The notes beneath the pieces are model-generated. The model had not been told where the DNA came from. It did no database searches and worked only from the letters and a program-made list of their open reading frames with translations. Below, piece by piece: positions 1 through 6,482 of a stretch of 15,547 bases of DNA. The stretch's first letter is position 1. Every line of letters begins with the position of its first letter. This DNA comes from Planctomycetaceae bacterium (lineage in GTDB: Bacteria; Planctomycetota; Planctomycetia; Pirellulales; Thermoguttaceae), in contig WRMR01000043.1 of NCBI GenBank assembly GCA_009776995.1, positions 1 to 15,547 of the forward strand, in the 5' to 3' direction. Both the position numbers and the translations under genes were made by a program.

Positions 1-483
1 ATCAGGCTTGTAAAGCTGGCCGACCATGACCGAGATGCACGGCTTGAAAAACCCGTTGCCGAGAATCATCAGTCCCAATCCGGTATAAAACGTGAGCAGT
101 GCGGTCGGATCGGTTGCCATGGTCACGTCGGTGCCGACGCCCATGCGAACAAACTCCGTTGCCGCGAGAATGAATTGTCCGAGTGCCATCAGCGCACCAC
201 CGAACAGGACGGAACGAAATTGTCCCAGGAAACGGTCGGCAACCCAACCGCCAAAAAGTGGAATCAGATAGACGAGGCTCGTGTAATAGCCGTAAAGCCG
301 ATATGCATCCGCCTTGTTCCAGCCGAAACCGGGCGTGGTCTCACTTGTCGAAACACTGACCAGGTACAAAACCAGAATCGCCCGCATTCCGTAAAACGCG
401 AACCGCTCCCACATTTCCGTTGTGCAAAGCACCCATATCCCCGTGGGATGTCCCGATTGGTTGATGTCCGTTGTATTGCTCAT
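1..483 (-). CDS. POT/PTR2-family peptide MFS transporter, N-terminal part
   Basis: This is the first 161 codons of an inner-membrane proton-coupled oligopeptide transporter; the rest lies beyond position 1. Reading from the ATG at 483, the protein has the POT-family signature E23-x-x-E26-R27-F28-x-F30-Y31-G32, which belongs to the first transmembrane helix and proton coupling. A second conserved block follows at about residues 78-90 (GGWVADRFLGQFR), the typical loop between helices 2 and 3. Hydrophobic segments appear at about 28-45, 65-80, 90-105 and 130-150. Family members are usually 450-550 residues, so about one third is seen. The frame stays open to the window edge. No strong Shine-Dalgarno is visible upstream of 483, but the family signature begins only about 20 residues in, as usual, which supports this start. 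The assignment to POT is firm; the substrate (di/tripeptides) is inferred from the family. Confidence 0.92.
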   Translation of the reverse strand, partial: MSNTTDINQSGHPTGIWVLCTTEMWERFAFYGMRAILVLYLVSVSTSETTPGFGWNKADAYRLYGYYTSLVYLIPLFGGWVADRFLGQFRSVLFGGALMALGQFILAATEFVRMGVGTDVTMATDPTALLTFYTGLGLMILGNGFFKPCISVMVGQLYKPD

Positions 484-653
484 AAAGTCAAGTGAGGTAA
501 GAGGAAAATCGTACTGTCACCAATTGAAATTTCCGGTTTGCGCGTCCGTTGACCAGGTTGTTGCGCTGGTGGCATCATGGGAAAACGGACTCCCGTGTCA
601 CATTGTCGGGCATTTTTCAATCGGCTTCGGTCCATACCCCATGCAGGGGCAAC

Positions 654-694
654 AAAGGCGGGGCGGTTACGGCGTGACCGTCACAACCGCCTTT
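654..694. repeat. Palindromic REP-like element
   Basis: The outer arms AAAGGCGG (654-661) and CCGCCTTT (687-694) pair perfectly. An alternative register pairs GGCGGTT (662-668) with AACCGCC (685-691), around an inner ACGG/CCGT stem. The core resembles the GGCGGTCACG core of the elements at 756-796 and 2412-2451. It is probably a member of a dispersed palindromic family. Confidence 0.55.
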
Positions 695-755
695 ATACCT
701 CATTTCCTCCGGGAAAACAACCCCAGGATGAGTGGCTAGTGGCTAGACAAGGCAG

Positions 756-796
756 GGCGGTCACGGGTGATTGCGCTGGTGGCACCCGTGACTGCC
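756..796. repeat. REP-like hairpin, family A copy 1
   Basis: A 14-bp stem with one G-T wobble forms between GGCGGTCACGGGTG (756-769) and CACCCGTGACTGCC (783-796), with a 13-nt loop. The loop and start of the right arm (ATTGCGCTGGTGGCAC) recur at 2426-2441, and TTGCGCTGGTGGCA recurs alone at 561-574. The flank and left arm recur downstream of the aminotransferase (13551-13570), with 19 of 20 bases matching. Confidence 0.7.
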
Positions 797-805
797 GTAT
801 CTCTA

Positions 806-842
806 CGGGACAAATCATGTCTGGTCACCAGCCACTCGCCAC
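806..842. repeat. 37-bp dispersed repeat, copy 1
   Basis: This stretch, starting CGGGACAAATCATGTCTGG, matches 5975-6011 at 35 of 37 positions; the two differences are adjacent, at 829-830. Both copies lie in gene-free spacers. The second copy is attached to a GTCCC/GGGAC palindrome, and here only the right half of that palindrome remains. Confidence 0.7.
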
Positions 843-890
843 TCAAAATTGATCACGCCGGCAAGACGAATTAATGTGCGATCGTCAACG

Positions 891-1121
891 AAAAAGCGTC
901 TTCAACAACTAACAAAGCGTCTTCATCAACCAAAAAAGCGTCTTCATCAACCAAAAAAGCGTCTTCATCAACCAAAAAAGCGTCTTCATCAACCAAAAAA
1001 GCATCTTCATCAACCAAAAAAGCATCTTCATCAACCAAAAAAGCGTCTTCATCAACCAAAAAAGCGTCTTCATCAACTAAAAAAGCGTCTTCATCAACCA
1101 AAAAAGCGTCTTCATCGCCTG
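891..1121. repeat. 21-bp tandem array (11 units) with phased A-tracts
   Basis: Eleven head-to-tail copies of a 21-bp unit are present, with the core GCGTCTTCATCAACC followed by A6. The first copies are the most diverged (A5 or interrupted tracts), units 6 and 7 carry GCATC in place of GCGTC, and the last unit degenerates after TCATCGCC. Because 21 is a multiple of three, several frames stay open (heptads KKRLHQP or ASSSTKK on plus, DEDAFLV on minus). None has a good start context, and the minus frame begins inside an unrelated dispersed repeat. I read it as a non-coding minisatellite. The A-tracts recur every two helical turns, which predicts intrinsic curvature. Confidence 0.85.
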
Positions 1122-1152
1122 AAAAACCGGCAAATTCAGAAATTCTCTTTTT

Positions 1153-1184
1153 TTCACCACGAAGGTCACGAAGAACCACGAAGG
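1153..1184. repeat. CACGAAG-type dispersed repeat, copy 1
   Basis: The sequence is built of CACGAAGG/CACGAAGAAC modules. An inverted copy lies at 2371-2403. This kind of module array (translating as FTTKxTK or LRDLRG) is a well-known source of spurious ORFs in intergenic DNA of several phyla. Confidence 0.65.
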
Positions 1185-1245
1185 AAATGATAAACAAAAA
1201 CCAAAAGAGCCGCACATAACAAATGCGCGGCTCGGAAAACGGGTG

Positions 1246-1857
1246 TCAATTTTGATCGGTTTTGTTGTTTGACTCCATGTTTTGTAGAGGCAGGCCATCC
1301 GAAGGAGAAGGACAATAGGCTTCATTTTCCCAAAAAACAATACTTTCAGAATTATTTTTTTGTAATTCCTTCCAAAAAATTATAACTTCATTTGGGGTTG
1401 CATCCCCTTCAGAGTATTTTCTAAAAAAATCAAACTTATCGTGTTCAACTGTAAGCTGTCGTACATTTCCCTGTTCATCTGTATAGAATATCACTTTTGA
1501 TGAGGCAAGAGTTGAAAAATCAATATCATTCTTTTCGACTGAAAGAGAATGTGGTGTGAAACTAAAGTCAGCGAAAGGAAAAGCATAGGGTTTACCATCC
1601 TGTTGCACATAAGCTACAAATACAGCCGCATATTGCCATTCAACTGGTTCCACATTCTTTTTCAGTGAATATGACATTTTTGGCGGACGATAACCAGATG
1701 CTTGCCAAAAAAAATGAATTTTATTTCCATCATCAATTTCAGATACTCCTCGTCCTCCCCAAAGTGAATTTTCTCTTTGTAGTTTTTCTGAGCAACCCAA
1801 AAAAATAAGACAAAACAGCACGACAATTAATGAAAAGATGTATTGGTAATATGTCAT
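1246..1857 (-). CDS. Orphan AT-rich putative lipoprotein
   Basis: A 203-residue protein of unknown function. It opens with a hydrophobic segment (about residues 7-21) ending in F-L-G-C, with Cys22 as a possible lipidation site. The lipobox is imperfect (Phe at -3) and the N-region lacks Lys/Arg, so lipidation is likely but not certain. The rest is a soluble domain rich in aromatic and charged residues with no motif I recognise. It contains W-rich stretches near residues 33 and 50 and ends in a polar, low-complexity tail. The ATG at 1857 is preferred over the GTG at 1860 because AGGAGA (1866-1871) then sits 8 nt upstream. The gene is much more AT-rich than its neighbours and stands alone between repeat-filled spacers, which suggests acquisition or fast evolution. 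The gene call is good; the function is unknown. Confidence 0.75.
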   Translation of the reverse strand: MTYYQYIFSLIVVLFCLIFLGCSEKLQRENSLWGGRGVSEIDDGNKIHFFWQASGYRPPKMSYSLKKNVEPVEWQYAAVFVAYVQQDGKPYAFPFADFSFTPHSLSVEKNDIDFSTLASSKVIFYTDEQGNVRQLTVEHDKFDFFRKYSEGDATPNEVIIFWKELQKNNSESIVFWENEAYCPSPSDGLPLQNMESNNKTDQN

Positions 1858-1865
1858 CACAACTT

Positions 1866-1871
1866 TCTCCT
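1866..1871 (-). promoter_or_regulatory. Ribosome binding site of the orphan lipoprotein
   Basis: AGGAGA lies 8 nt before the ATG at 1857. It supports that start over the GTG one codon upstream. Confidence 0.65.
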
Positions 1872-2094
1872 AACAATTTGCAAAAATCCATTTTGACCAT
1901 AAAAACACGCTATCCTAACCATGTTAAAACGATTGATTCATCGTACAACGGTCAAGCCGAGACGGCGCAGGATGTCGCGACGTGTTTTAGCGGCGTTGCG
2001 TCCTGTTTTGGCTGTTACGTTTGTTTCAAATGGCGTTGTTACCTACTACAATGGCAGTTATACCGAACATAAATTGAGTTTTTGGAAGACCATT

Positions 2095-2129
2095 ACGTCA
2101 TGAGTTCGTAAATTACGATCTCATGACGT
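2095..2129. repeat. Near-perfect 35-bp palindrome
   Basis: The outer arms ACGTCATGAG (2095-2104) and CTCATGACGT (2120-2129) are perfectly complementary. After one T/T mismatch the inner arms TCGTAA (2106-2111) and TTACGA (2113-2118) also match. No T-tract follows on either strand, so it is not a typical intrinsic terminator. It resembles an operator or a transposition/rearrangement hairpin. The 60-codon plus frame ends inside its left arm. Confidence 0.7.
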
Positions 2130-2172
2130 TGTTGGATTTTCTGGAATCCTCAACTGTGATCAATATATCTTG

Positions 2173-2300
2173 TCAATCAGATACACACACGCATTCAATA
2201 GTCCAACTGGCTGAATGCTGATATTCTTTGCCATAATTTTCTGATACTGAATACGAACCTTCAAAGTTTGCCTCAATATATACCTCGTTAACAATAGTTG
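2173..2300 (-). pseudogene. Possible decayed gene remnant (C-terminal fragment)
   Basis: On the minus strand about 42 codons are open with protein-like, unbiased composition and end with a stop at 2173 (last residues ECVCVSD). The frame continues upstream only into dispersed repeat sequence (2301-2451), so it has no plausible start. The AT-rich composition matches the orphan genes at 1246-1857 and 6618-6932. It may be the tail of a gene displaced by repeat accumulation. Evidence is weak and no family is recognised. Confidence 0.25.
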
Positions 2301-2335
2301 GAGTTATCCTCCAAAGTTGTGTATGGTTGAAAAGT
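2301..2335. repeat. 35-bp dispersed repeat, copy 1
   Basis: The sequence starting GAGTTATCCTCCAAAGTTG is identical over 35 bp to 7010-7044. In both places it is followed on the plus side by a GTGACCGC core, the inverse of the GCGGTCAC of family A. The two modules therefore form a composite element of fixed orientation downstream of minus-strand genes. Confidence 0.75.
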
Positions 2336-2370
2336 GGCGACGGTATTGGCGTGACCGCCCTGTCAAAAAT

Positions 2371-2403
2371 CCCTTCGTGGTTCTTCGTGCTCTTCGTGGT
2401 GAA
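2371..2403. repeat. CACGAAG-type dispersed repeat, copy 2 (inverted)
   Basis: The modules CTTCGTGG, TTCTTCGTG and CTCTTCGTGG are the reverse complement of the type at 1153-1184. The copy is wedged between a GTGACCGCCC core and the family A element at 2412-2451. Confidence 0.65.
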
Positions 2404-2411
2404 AAAGAAGA

Positions 2412-2451
2412 GGCGGTCACGGGTTATTGCGCTGGTGGCACAGGGACCGCC
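2412..2451. repeat. REP-like element, family A copy 2
   Basis: GGCGGTC (2412-2418) pairs with GACCGCC (2445-2451). The upper stem is degenerate, but the loop ATTGCGCTGGTGGCAC is the same as in the copy at 756-796. It begins 12 bp past the stop codon of the M2-like peptidase gene, in the position of a 3' end element. Confidence 0.6.
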
Positions 2452-2463
2452 CAGTCTTTGCAT

Positions 2464-4254
2464 TTACTCCAACTCTTTCGCAAATGCCGCCGGCGAAAAT
2501 TCCCTGCCCATCGACTGACGCACGAACTCAGGCCAAAGAGTGGTGCTGCCTGGCTTGAAAATGCGGTTGATGAACAGGTCGCGGTATTCGTCGGAGCCGG
2601 GCGTCAGTCCGGCGGCGGCTTCGCGGATCATCGCCGAATACAACTCGCCGAGCATGTAGTTGTGGTAATACACCGGCGCGATGGTAAAGTGCGGCTTCGA
2701 CGCCCAGTCCGCCGCGTCACGGCCTTCGGGCCGGTGCAGCATCTGGTATTGTTCGACCGTGTCCCACCACAGTGTATTGAGGTCACGGTCAGGGTTCTCG
2801 TAAAGTGCCTTTTCAAAATGGAGCATGACGAGAACCCAGCGGCAGAAGATCAACTGGGCGCGGCGGCGTTGTTTTTTCATCGCGTCGGCCATTGCGTTTG
2901 CCTGGTCCGCATCAACGCCGACGTATTCGGTCAGCCACTGCGGGTCATGCCCGAGGGCACCGAAGTACATGGCCACGCCTTCCGTCGTGAAAATGTGGGC
3001 GGGGTCGCGCAGGTTGTACGGCAATGACTTGTCGATGTTGACATCATAAACCGCGTGCCCCAGTTCGTGCAATTGCGTGTCCATCCAGTTCGCGTCGGGC
3101 TTGAGATTGCAGAGAATCCGCACGTCGCCTTCGCCGTCGATGCTCGTGCAGAAGCCGTGCTGACTCTTGCCCTCCTGCTCATAAAGACTGCTGTGTTCCA
3201 GCACACGGTCGGCGGAAATGCCGATGTCATTGAAATATTTCCGCGAAATTTCGGCGATATCCTCTTTGGTTTTGCCTTCATAAAACACGTCCATATCCAG
3301 ATCGGCGGCCGGCGGGGCTTCCTGAAAGAAGGGGTTGTCGTAGTGCCACGGCCGCAGGTCTTCAACGGCCACGCTGAATTTCGCCGACAGTTCCGCGTCG
3401 AGTTCCGCCTTCATGCCGGCGAACAGCGGCGTGGTCAGTGTTTCCAGTTCGGCGAAAATCTCCATGAGCTGTTTCGGATCGTGTTCCTGAAAGACGATTT
3501 CCATTTCCCAGTAGTTGTTGAAGCCGAGTTGTTTGGCCGCTTCATTGCGGATTTTCGCCAGTTCGACGAGTTTCGGCCCCACCTTGTCGCCGACCGCCTT
3601 GAGTGCCTTCCAGATCGCCTCGCGTTTGGCCGAGTCGGTTTCTTTCCGTATCATTTCAAGCAGGTCGTTGTTTGTGTAGGGCTGACCGTCGAGTTCGGCG
3701 CGGTCGGTTTGGAAGATCATCTCGATTTCCTTGGACAGGTCAACCATCTGCCTGAGCAAATCCTCCGGCAACTGGTGCGATTGGAACGCCAGATCGGCCA
3801 CAACCGCCGTGCGTTCCTCCAGCGGCGAAAGCCCGCCTGCCGCTTCGCGGAGCGACTTGAACTGCTCGTAGCGTTCCTTGTCGCTGAGGTAGGTTTTGAT
3901 CTTGAGACTCAGCCCGGCAAATTTTTCGAAATCCTCTTCCGTGCCGGAGATTGACGCGTCCCAATACGCGAGGTTCGCCTCCGTGTTCATCGCCTGCATC
4001 TCGGCGAGATAATTTTCCATGAATTGCATATAATCAGCCTTTCTTTCCGCGAAATATTGAGTTTGGAGCTCATCGCTTGCCAATTTCATGCTGGCACTCG
4101 GCAACATGTTACTCTCGTGATATGTCTGGACTGCCTGTCTGAGTCTATTCAATTCCTCTGTTCGAATTCGCCTTTGAGCTTCTATAGAATACCCTGCCAC
4201 AAGAGCAACCAGCATCAAACACACGACCAGAATCCATGCGAAACGTTTTATCAT
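2464..4254 (-). CDS. Membrane-anchored M2/ACE-like zinc metallopeptidase
   Basis: A 596-residue gluzincin peptidase, probably cleaving short peptides outside the cytoplasm. The N-terminus is a hydrophobic signal or anchor (about residues 5-22) without a lipidation cysteine. The zinc site is H396-E-L-G-H400, with the probable third ligand E425 in TTEGVAMYFG. The C-terminal third resembles ACE: a segment with LYENPDRDLNTLWWD, then KPHF.IAPVYYHNY, which corresponds to ACE's substrate-binding His/Tyr region (KFHIPSSVPYIRY), then LWPEF near the end. M3 oligopeptidases share the HExxH fold and the H-to-E spacing here, so M2 versus M3 is not settled, but the C-terminal pattern favours M2. The ATG at 4254 is chosen because AGGAGA lies 8 nt upstream and the signal starts there; an in-frame upstream ATG at 4302 would add 16 unlikely residues. 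It sits 154 bp after bioA on the same strand. Confidence 0.88.
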   Translation of the reverse strand: MIKRFAWILVVCLMLVALVAGYSIEAQRRIRTEELNRLRQAVQTYHESNMLPSASMKLASDELQTQYFAERKADYMQFMENYLAEMQAMNTEANLAYWDASISGTEEDFEKFAGLSLKIKTYLSDKERYEQFKSLREAAGGLSPLEERTAVVADLAFQSHQLPEDLLRQMVDLSKEIEMIFQTDRAELDGQPYTNNDLLEMIRKETDSAKREAIWKALKAVGDKVGPKLVELAKIRNEAAKQLGFNNYWEMEIVFQEHDPKQLMEIFAELETLTTPLFAGMKAELDAELSAKFSVAVEDLRPWHYDNPFFQEAPPAADLDMDVFYEGKTKEDIAEISRKYFNDIGISADRVLEHSSLYEQEGKSQHGFCTSIDGEGDVRILCNLKPDANWMDTQLHELGHAVYDVNIDKSLPYNLRDPAHIFTTEGVAMYFGALGHDPQWLTEYVGVDADQANAMADAMKKQRRRAQLIFCRWVLVMLHFEKALYENPDRDLNTLWWDTVEQYQMLHRPEGRDAADWASKPHFTIAPVYYHNYMLGELYSAMIREAAAGLTPGSDEYRDLFINRIFKPGSTTLWPEFVRQSMGREFSPAAFAKELE

Positions 4255-4262
4255 TGTCAAAA

Positions 4263-4268
4263 TCTCCT
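4263..4268 (-). promoter_or_regulatory. Ribosome binding site fixing the peptidase start
   Basis: AGGAGA sits 8 nt upstream of the ATG at 4254. This shortens the gene relative to the longest open frame (4302) and places the signal/anchor segment at the very N-terminus. Confidence 0.75.
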
Positions 4269-4408
4269 TTGAGCTTGTTATTTGTTGCACGTAACAAATC
4301 AAAAAACCATCGGGGCATTATACCGGAAACAAACCGCCGGGAAAAGTGTTTGGGAAAAAATCATGCCTTTTTGGGGTTTTTCTTCCACGGCAAAGCGGCA
4401 TGTCGTTT

Positions 4409-5701
4409 TCAAGCGTAAAATTCGCCGGCGACCCGCACAACGGCGTCGCAGAGTGTACGGAGATCGTGTTCGCCGATGATGTACGGCGGCATGAGGTAAA
4501 TCAGTTTGCCGAACGGCCGCACCCAAACACCGGAATCGACGAATCGCTTTTGCATTGCGGCCATATCGACCGGCGTCCGCGTTTCGATGACGCCAATCGC
4601 GCCCAACACGCGAACATCGGCGACGCCGGCAAATTGCGAGGCATTCTTCAGTGTTTCCCGCAAGATGGTTTCGATTCTGCTGACTTTCGACGGCCAATCG
4701 GTTTCCAGCAAAAGGTCAATCGAAGCGTTGGCCGTTGCGCAGGCAAGCGGGTTGCCCATAAACGTCGGCCCGTGCATGAACGTGCCCGGCTGACCGTTGG
4801 AAATCGTTGCGGCAACAGAATCGGTCGTCATCACGGCGGAGAGCGTCATGTATCCGCCGGTGAGTGCCTTGCCGAAGCAGACAATATCCGGCACGACGCC
4901 GGCGTGTTCCATTGCAAACAGCTTGCCGGTCCGGCCAAAACCGGTGGCGATTTCATCGAAAATCAGCAGCGTTTGCGTTTCATCACAAAGCTCGCGCAAC
5001 CGTTGCAAATACCGGGGCGAATAGAACCGCATTCCGCCCGCTCCCTGTACGACGGGTTCGAGAATCACGGCGGCGATCCGGTCACGATGAGCAAACAGCT
5101 TCTCTTTCAGATCGGCAAGGAACGTTTCGTTCCATTCTTCATCAAAACGACACGCGGGGGCTTCGGCGAAGAAATGCGACGCGAGCACCCCGGTGAAAAG
5201 CGAGTGCATTCCGGTTACCGGGTCGCAAAGAGCCATTGCCCCGAACGTATCGCCATAATAACCCGACCGGACGGTAAGAAGCCGGTTGCGGTTCGGCGTT
5301 CCGGCAGCTTGCCAAAATTGCAATGCCATTTTGATTGCAACTTCAACGGCCACCGAACCGGAATCGGCCAGAAAAACTTTGGTCAGCGGCTCAGGCGTCA
5401 ACGCAACAAGCCGTTGTGCCAGTCCGACGGCAGGCTCATGCGTCAGTCCGCCGAACATTACATGCGACATTTTCGCAAGCTGCCCGGTCACGGCGCGATT
5501 GAGCACCGGATGATTGTAACCGTGAATCGCCGCCCACCACGATGACATGCCGTCAATCAGTTCGCGACCGTCCGCCAGTGTGATTCGCACCCCGCTTGCC
5601 GACGCCACCGGATCAACCGGAAGCGGGTCGCGCATCGACGTGTAGGGATGCCAAACGTGTTCGCGGTCAAAATCAAGGAGTTGTTGAATGTCATCGACCA
5701 T
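4409..5701 (-). CDS. bioA: Adenosylmethionine-8-amino-7-oxononanoate aminotransferase
   Basis: This PLP-dependent class III aminotransferase converts KAPA to DAPA in biotin synthesis using S-adenosylmethionine as amino donor; it is cytoplasmic. The 430-residue length is normal. Near residue 50 it carries DGMSSWWAAIHGYNHP, the BioA hallmark. Further motifs are GYYGDTFGAM, which contains the substrate/cofactor tyrosine, FDEIATGFGRTG with the PLP-ring aspartate D249, and FGKALTGGY with the Schiff-base lysine K278. D249 and K278 are spaced exactly as D245 and K274 of the E. coli enzyme. No residue that I checked is missing. The start at 5701 gives the usual short N-terminal lead (HVWHPYTSM near residue 15). 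The Shine-Dalgarno is weak, and the start codon sits in a small inverted repeat (5699-5718). bioD lies about 1.4 kb upstream on the same strand with no shared transcript evident. Confidence 0.97.
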   Translation of the reverse strand: MVDDIQQLLDFDREHVWHPYTSMRDPLPVDPVASASGVRITLADGRELIDGMSSWWAAIHGYNHPVLNRAVTGQLAKMSHVMFGGLTHEPAVGLAQRLVALTPEPLTKVFLADSGSVAVEVAIKMALQFWQAAGTPNRNRLLTVRSGYYGDTFGAMALCDPVTGMHSLFTGVLASHFFAEAPACRFDEEWNETFLADLKEKLFAHRDRIAAVILEPVVQGAGGMRFYSPRYLQRLRELCDETQTLLIFDEIATGFGRTGKLFAMEHAGVVPDIVCFGKALTGGYMTLSAVMTTDSVAATISNGQPGTFMHGPTFMGNPLACATANASIDLLLETDWPSKVSRIETILRETLKNASQFAGVADVRVLGAIGVIETRTPVDMAAMQKRFVDSGVWVRPFGKLIYLMPPYIIGEHDLRTLCDAVVRVAGEFYA

Positions 5702-5718
5702 GGTGTTATGTTACCATG
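5699..5718. promoter_or_regulatory. Small inverted repeat over the bioA start
   Basis: CATGGT (5699-5704) and ACCATG (5713-5718) form a 6-bp inverted repeat with an 8-nt spacer. The left arm contains the bioA start codon. It could be a protein-binding site or a translation-blocking hairpin, or chance. It does not match the long two-armed BirA operator pattern well enough to call it one. Confidence 0.25.
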
Positions 5719-5874
5719 CAGGCCGATGGATTCAATGGGAACCGTTATCTGCGTCACCGTTCGCCGTTCGCCGCGTCGCCCTGCGACACGCTTGGCGGGG
5801 CGAACATGCCTCCGTGAAATTTCCCGGTTCCTCTATCCGGTTTTTGTCGGATTTGCTGTCGTTTTGGCCGGAAT

Positions 5875-5927
5875 GTCCCGTAGGGACGTTATATGTGTCA
5901 GCGTTTGCCATTTCGTCCCTACGGGAC
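5875..5927. repeat. CGTCCCTACGGGAC palindromic repeat
   Basis: GTCCCGTAGGGACG (5875-5888) and CGTCCCTACGGGAC (5914-5927) form a perfect 14-bp stem with a 25-nt loop. Each arm is itself nearly palindromic. A related hairpin, TTGTCCC-TGC-GGGACAA, follows at 5966-5982, and half of one occurs at 801-812. Confidence 0.7.
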
Positions 5928-5965
5928 GTCAGGTTTCCTTTGGGATTCCGTTTTCTACCAACATC

Positions 5966-6011
5966 TTGTCCCTGCGGGACAAATCATGTCTGGTCACTGG
6001 CCACTCGCCAC
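5966..6011. repeat. GTCCC hairpin plus 37-bp dispersed repeat, copy 2
   Basis: TTGTCCC (5966-5972) and GGGACAA (5976-5982) form a tight hairpin. The sequence from 5975 to 6011 matches 806-842 at 35 of 37 positions. Together they define the fuller form of this repeat. Confidence 0.65.
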
Positions 6012-6125
6012 GAGCCACTCAACAGCATCATAGTTCCAATCCGCAACGCGGGTAAAACCTCCAAAAGATTTCCGCATGGACCATCTCTTAGCGATCAACC
6101 GGAAAATCGCAACTTGCCTATTATG

Positions 6126-6148
6126 ATCGACTCACGGAAAGAGTCGAT
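6126..6148. repeat. Compact hairpin
   Basis: ATCGACTC (6126-6133) and GAGTCGAT (6141-6148) pair perfectly around the loop ACGGAAA. No T-tract follows on either side, so a terminator role is unsupported. Confidence 0.45.
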
Positions 6149-6245
6149 TGTGCCAATCAGGGATAGTTGCGTATAGGTATTTTCATGCCGAATGCTCTCC
6201 CATTTGTCATTTCCGTCATAACGAGATGCTTTTGTGATCTGCGAA

Positions 6246-6414
6246 TAGCATCAAACATACCTGCGAGGTCTGCGCCGACATAAACGAAGAGCATCCGCCA
6301 GACCTGCGAGATATTGCCATGCTGAGCGCAGAGCATTTGATATACCTGCAACTCTGCGCCGACATAAACGCAGAGCATCCGCCATACCTGCAACTCTGCG
6401 CCGTGATGTACGCA
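6246..6414. repeat. 42-bp tandem array, four diverged units
   Basis: Units start at about 6246, 6289, 6331 and 6373 with GAGCAT or TAGCAT, share ACCTGC and mostly end in CTGCGCCG...TAAACG(C/A)A. The three right-hand units are exactly 42 bp and the leftmost is 43 bp. A fifth start, GAGCAC, at 6415 decays at once. On the minus strand the array keeps a frame open with a 14-residue repeat (LCVYVGAELQV type). The period is a multiple of three, so an open frame is expected without selection. No ribosome site or signal supports a gene. Confidence 0.75.
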
Positions 6415-6482
6415 GAGCACACGAGAATCACGCAACCACCCGCCGCAAACATGTCAGGTCTGCGCCGTGATCAAAAGATTAT

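Larger units (their letters stand above)
484..1245. other. Gene-free spacer filled with short repeats
   Basis: No credible gene is seen here. The spacer holds a palindromic element (654-694), a strong hairpin of a dispersed family (756-796), a 37-bp sequence repeated at 5975-6011 (806-842), a 21-bp tandem array (891-1121) and a copy of the CACGAAG-type dispersed repeat (1153-1184). Open frames across the array exist on both strands, because its period is a multiple of three, and they are not evidence of coding. Confidence 0.75.
1858..2463. other. Gene-free spacer with palindrome, gene remnant and repeats
   Basis: No convincing gene is present. From left to right it holds an open plus-strand frame of 60 codons without Shine-Dalgarno (1921-2103), a 35-bp palindrome (2095-2129), an AT-rich stretch that reads like a decayed C-terminus on the minus strand (2173-2300), a 35-bp dispersed repeat (2301-2335), a CACGAAG-type repeat in inverted orientation (2371-2403) and a REP-like family A element (2412-2451). 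Confidence 0.65.

Noticed and set aside
891..1121. CRISPR array
   Set aside because: The units are contiguous 21-mers with no unique spacers, and no cas genes are present.
849..1190. Plus-strand frame with KKRLHQP heptads, reminiscent of Lys-rich histone-like tails
   Set aside because: No ribosome site, ends in unrelated repeat sequence, and competing open frames exist in the same array.
871..1215. Minus-strand frame of 114 codons with DEDAFLV heptads
   Set aside because: It starts inside a dispersed CACGAAG-type repeat and owes its length to a 21-bp period that leaves several frames open on both strands.
1921..2103. Plus-strand frame of 60 codons rich in arginine
   Set aside because: No Shine-Dalgarno, no recognisable family, and it ends by chance in a palindrome arm.
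2317..3954. Long plus-strand frames opposite the peptidase gene
   Set aside because: They are antisense shadows of a gene with clear catalytic motifs and carry no family features of their own.
5690..5730. BirA operator upstream of bioA
   Set aside because: The inverted repeat is short, its arms do not match the known long BirA half-sites, and it overlaps the start codon.
6157..6435. Minus-strand frame of 92 codons with a 14-residue repeat
   Set aside because: The repeat period is a multiple of three, the frame has no ribosome site, and the leftmost unit is 43 bp and breaks the register.
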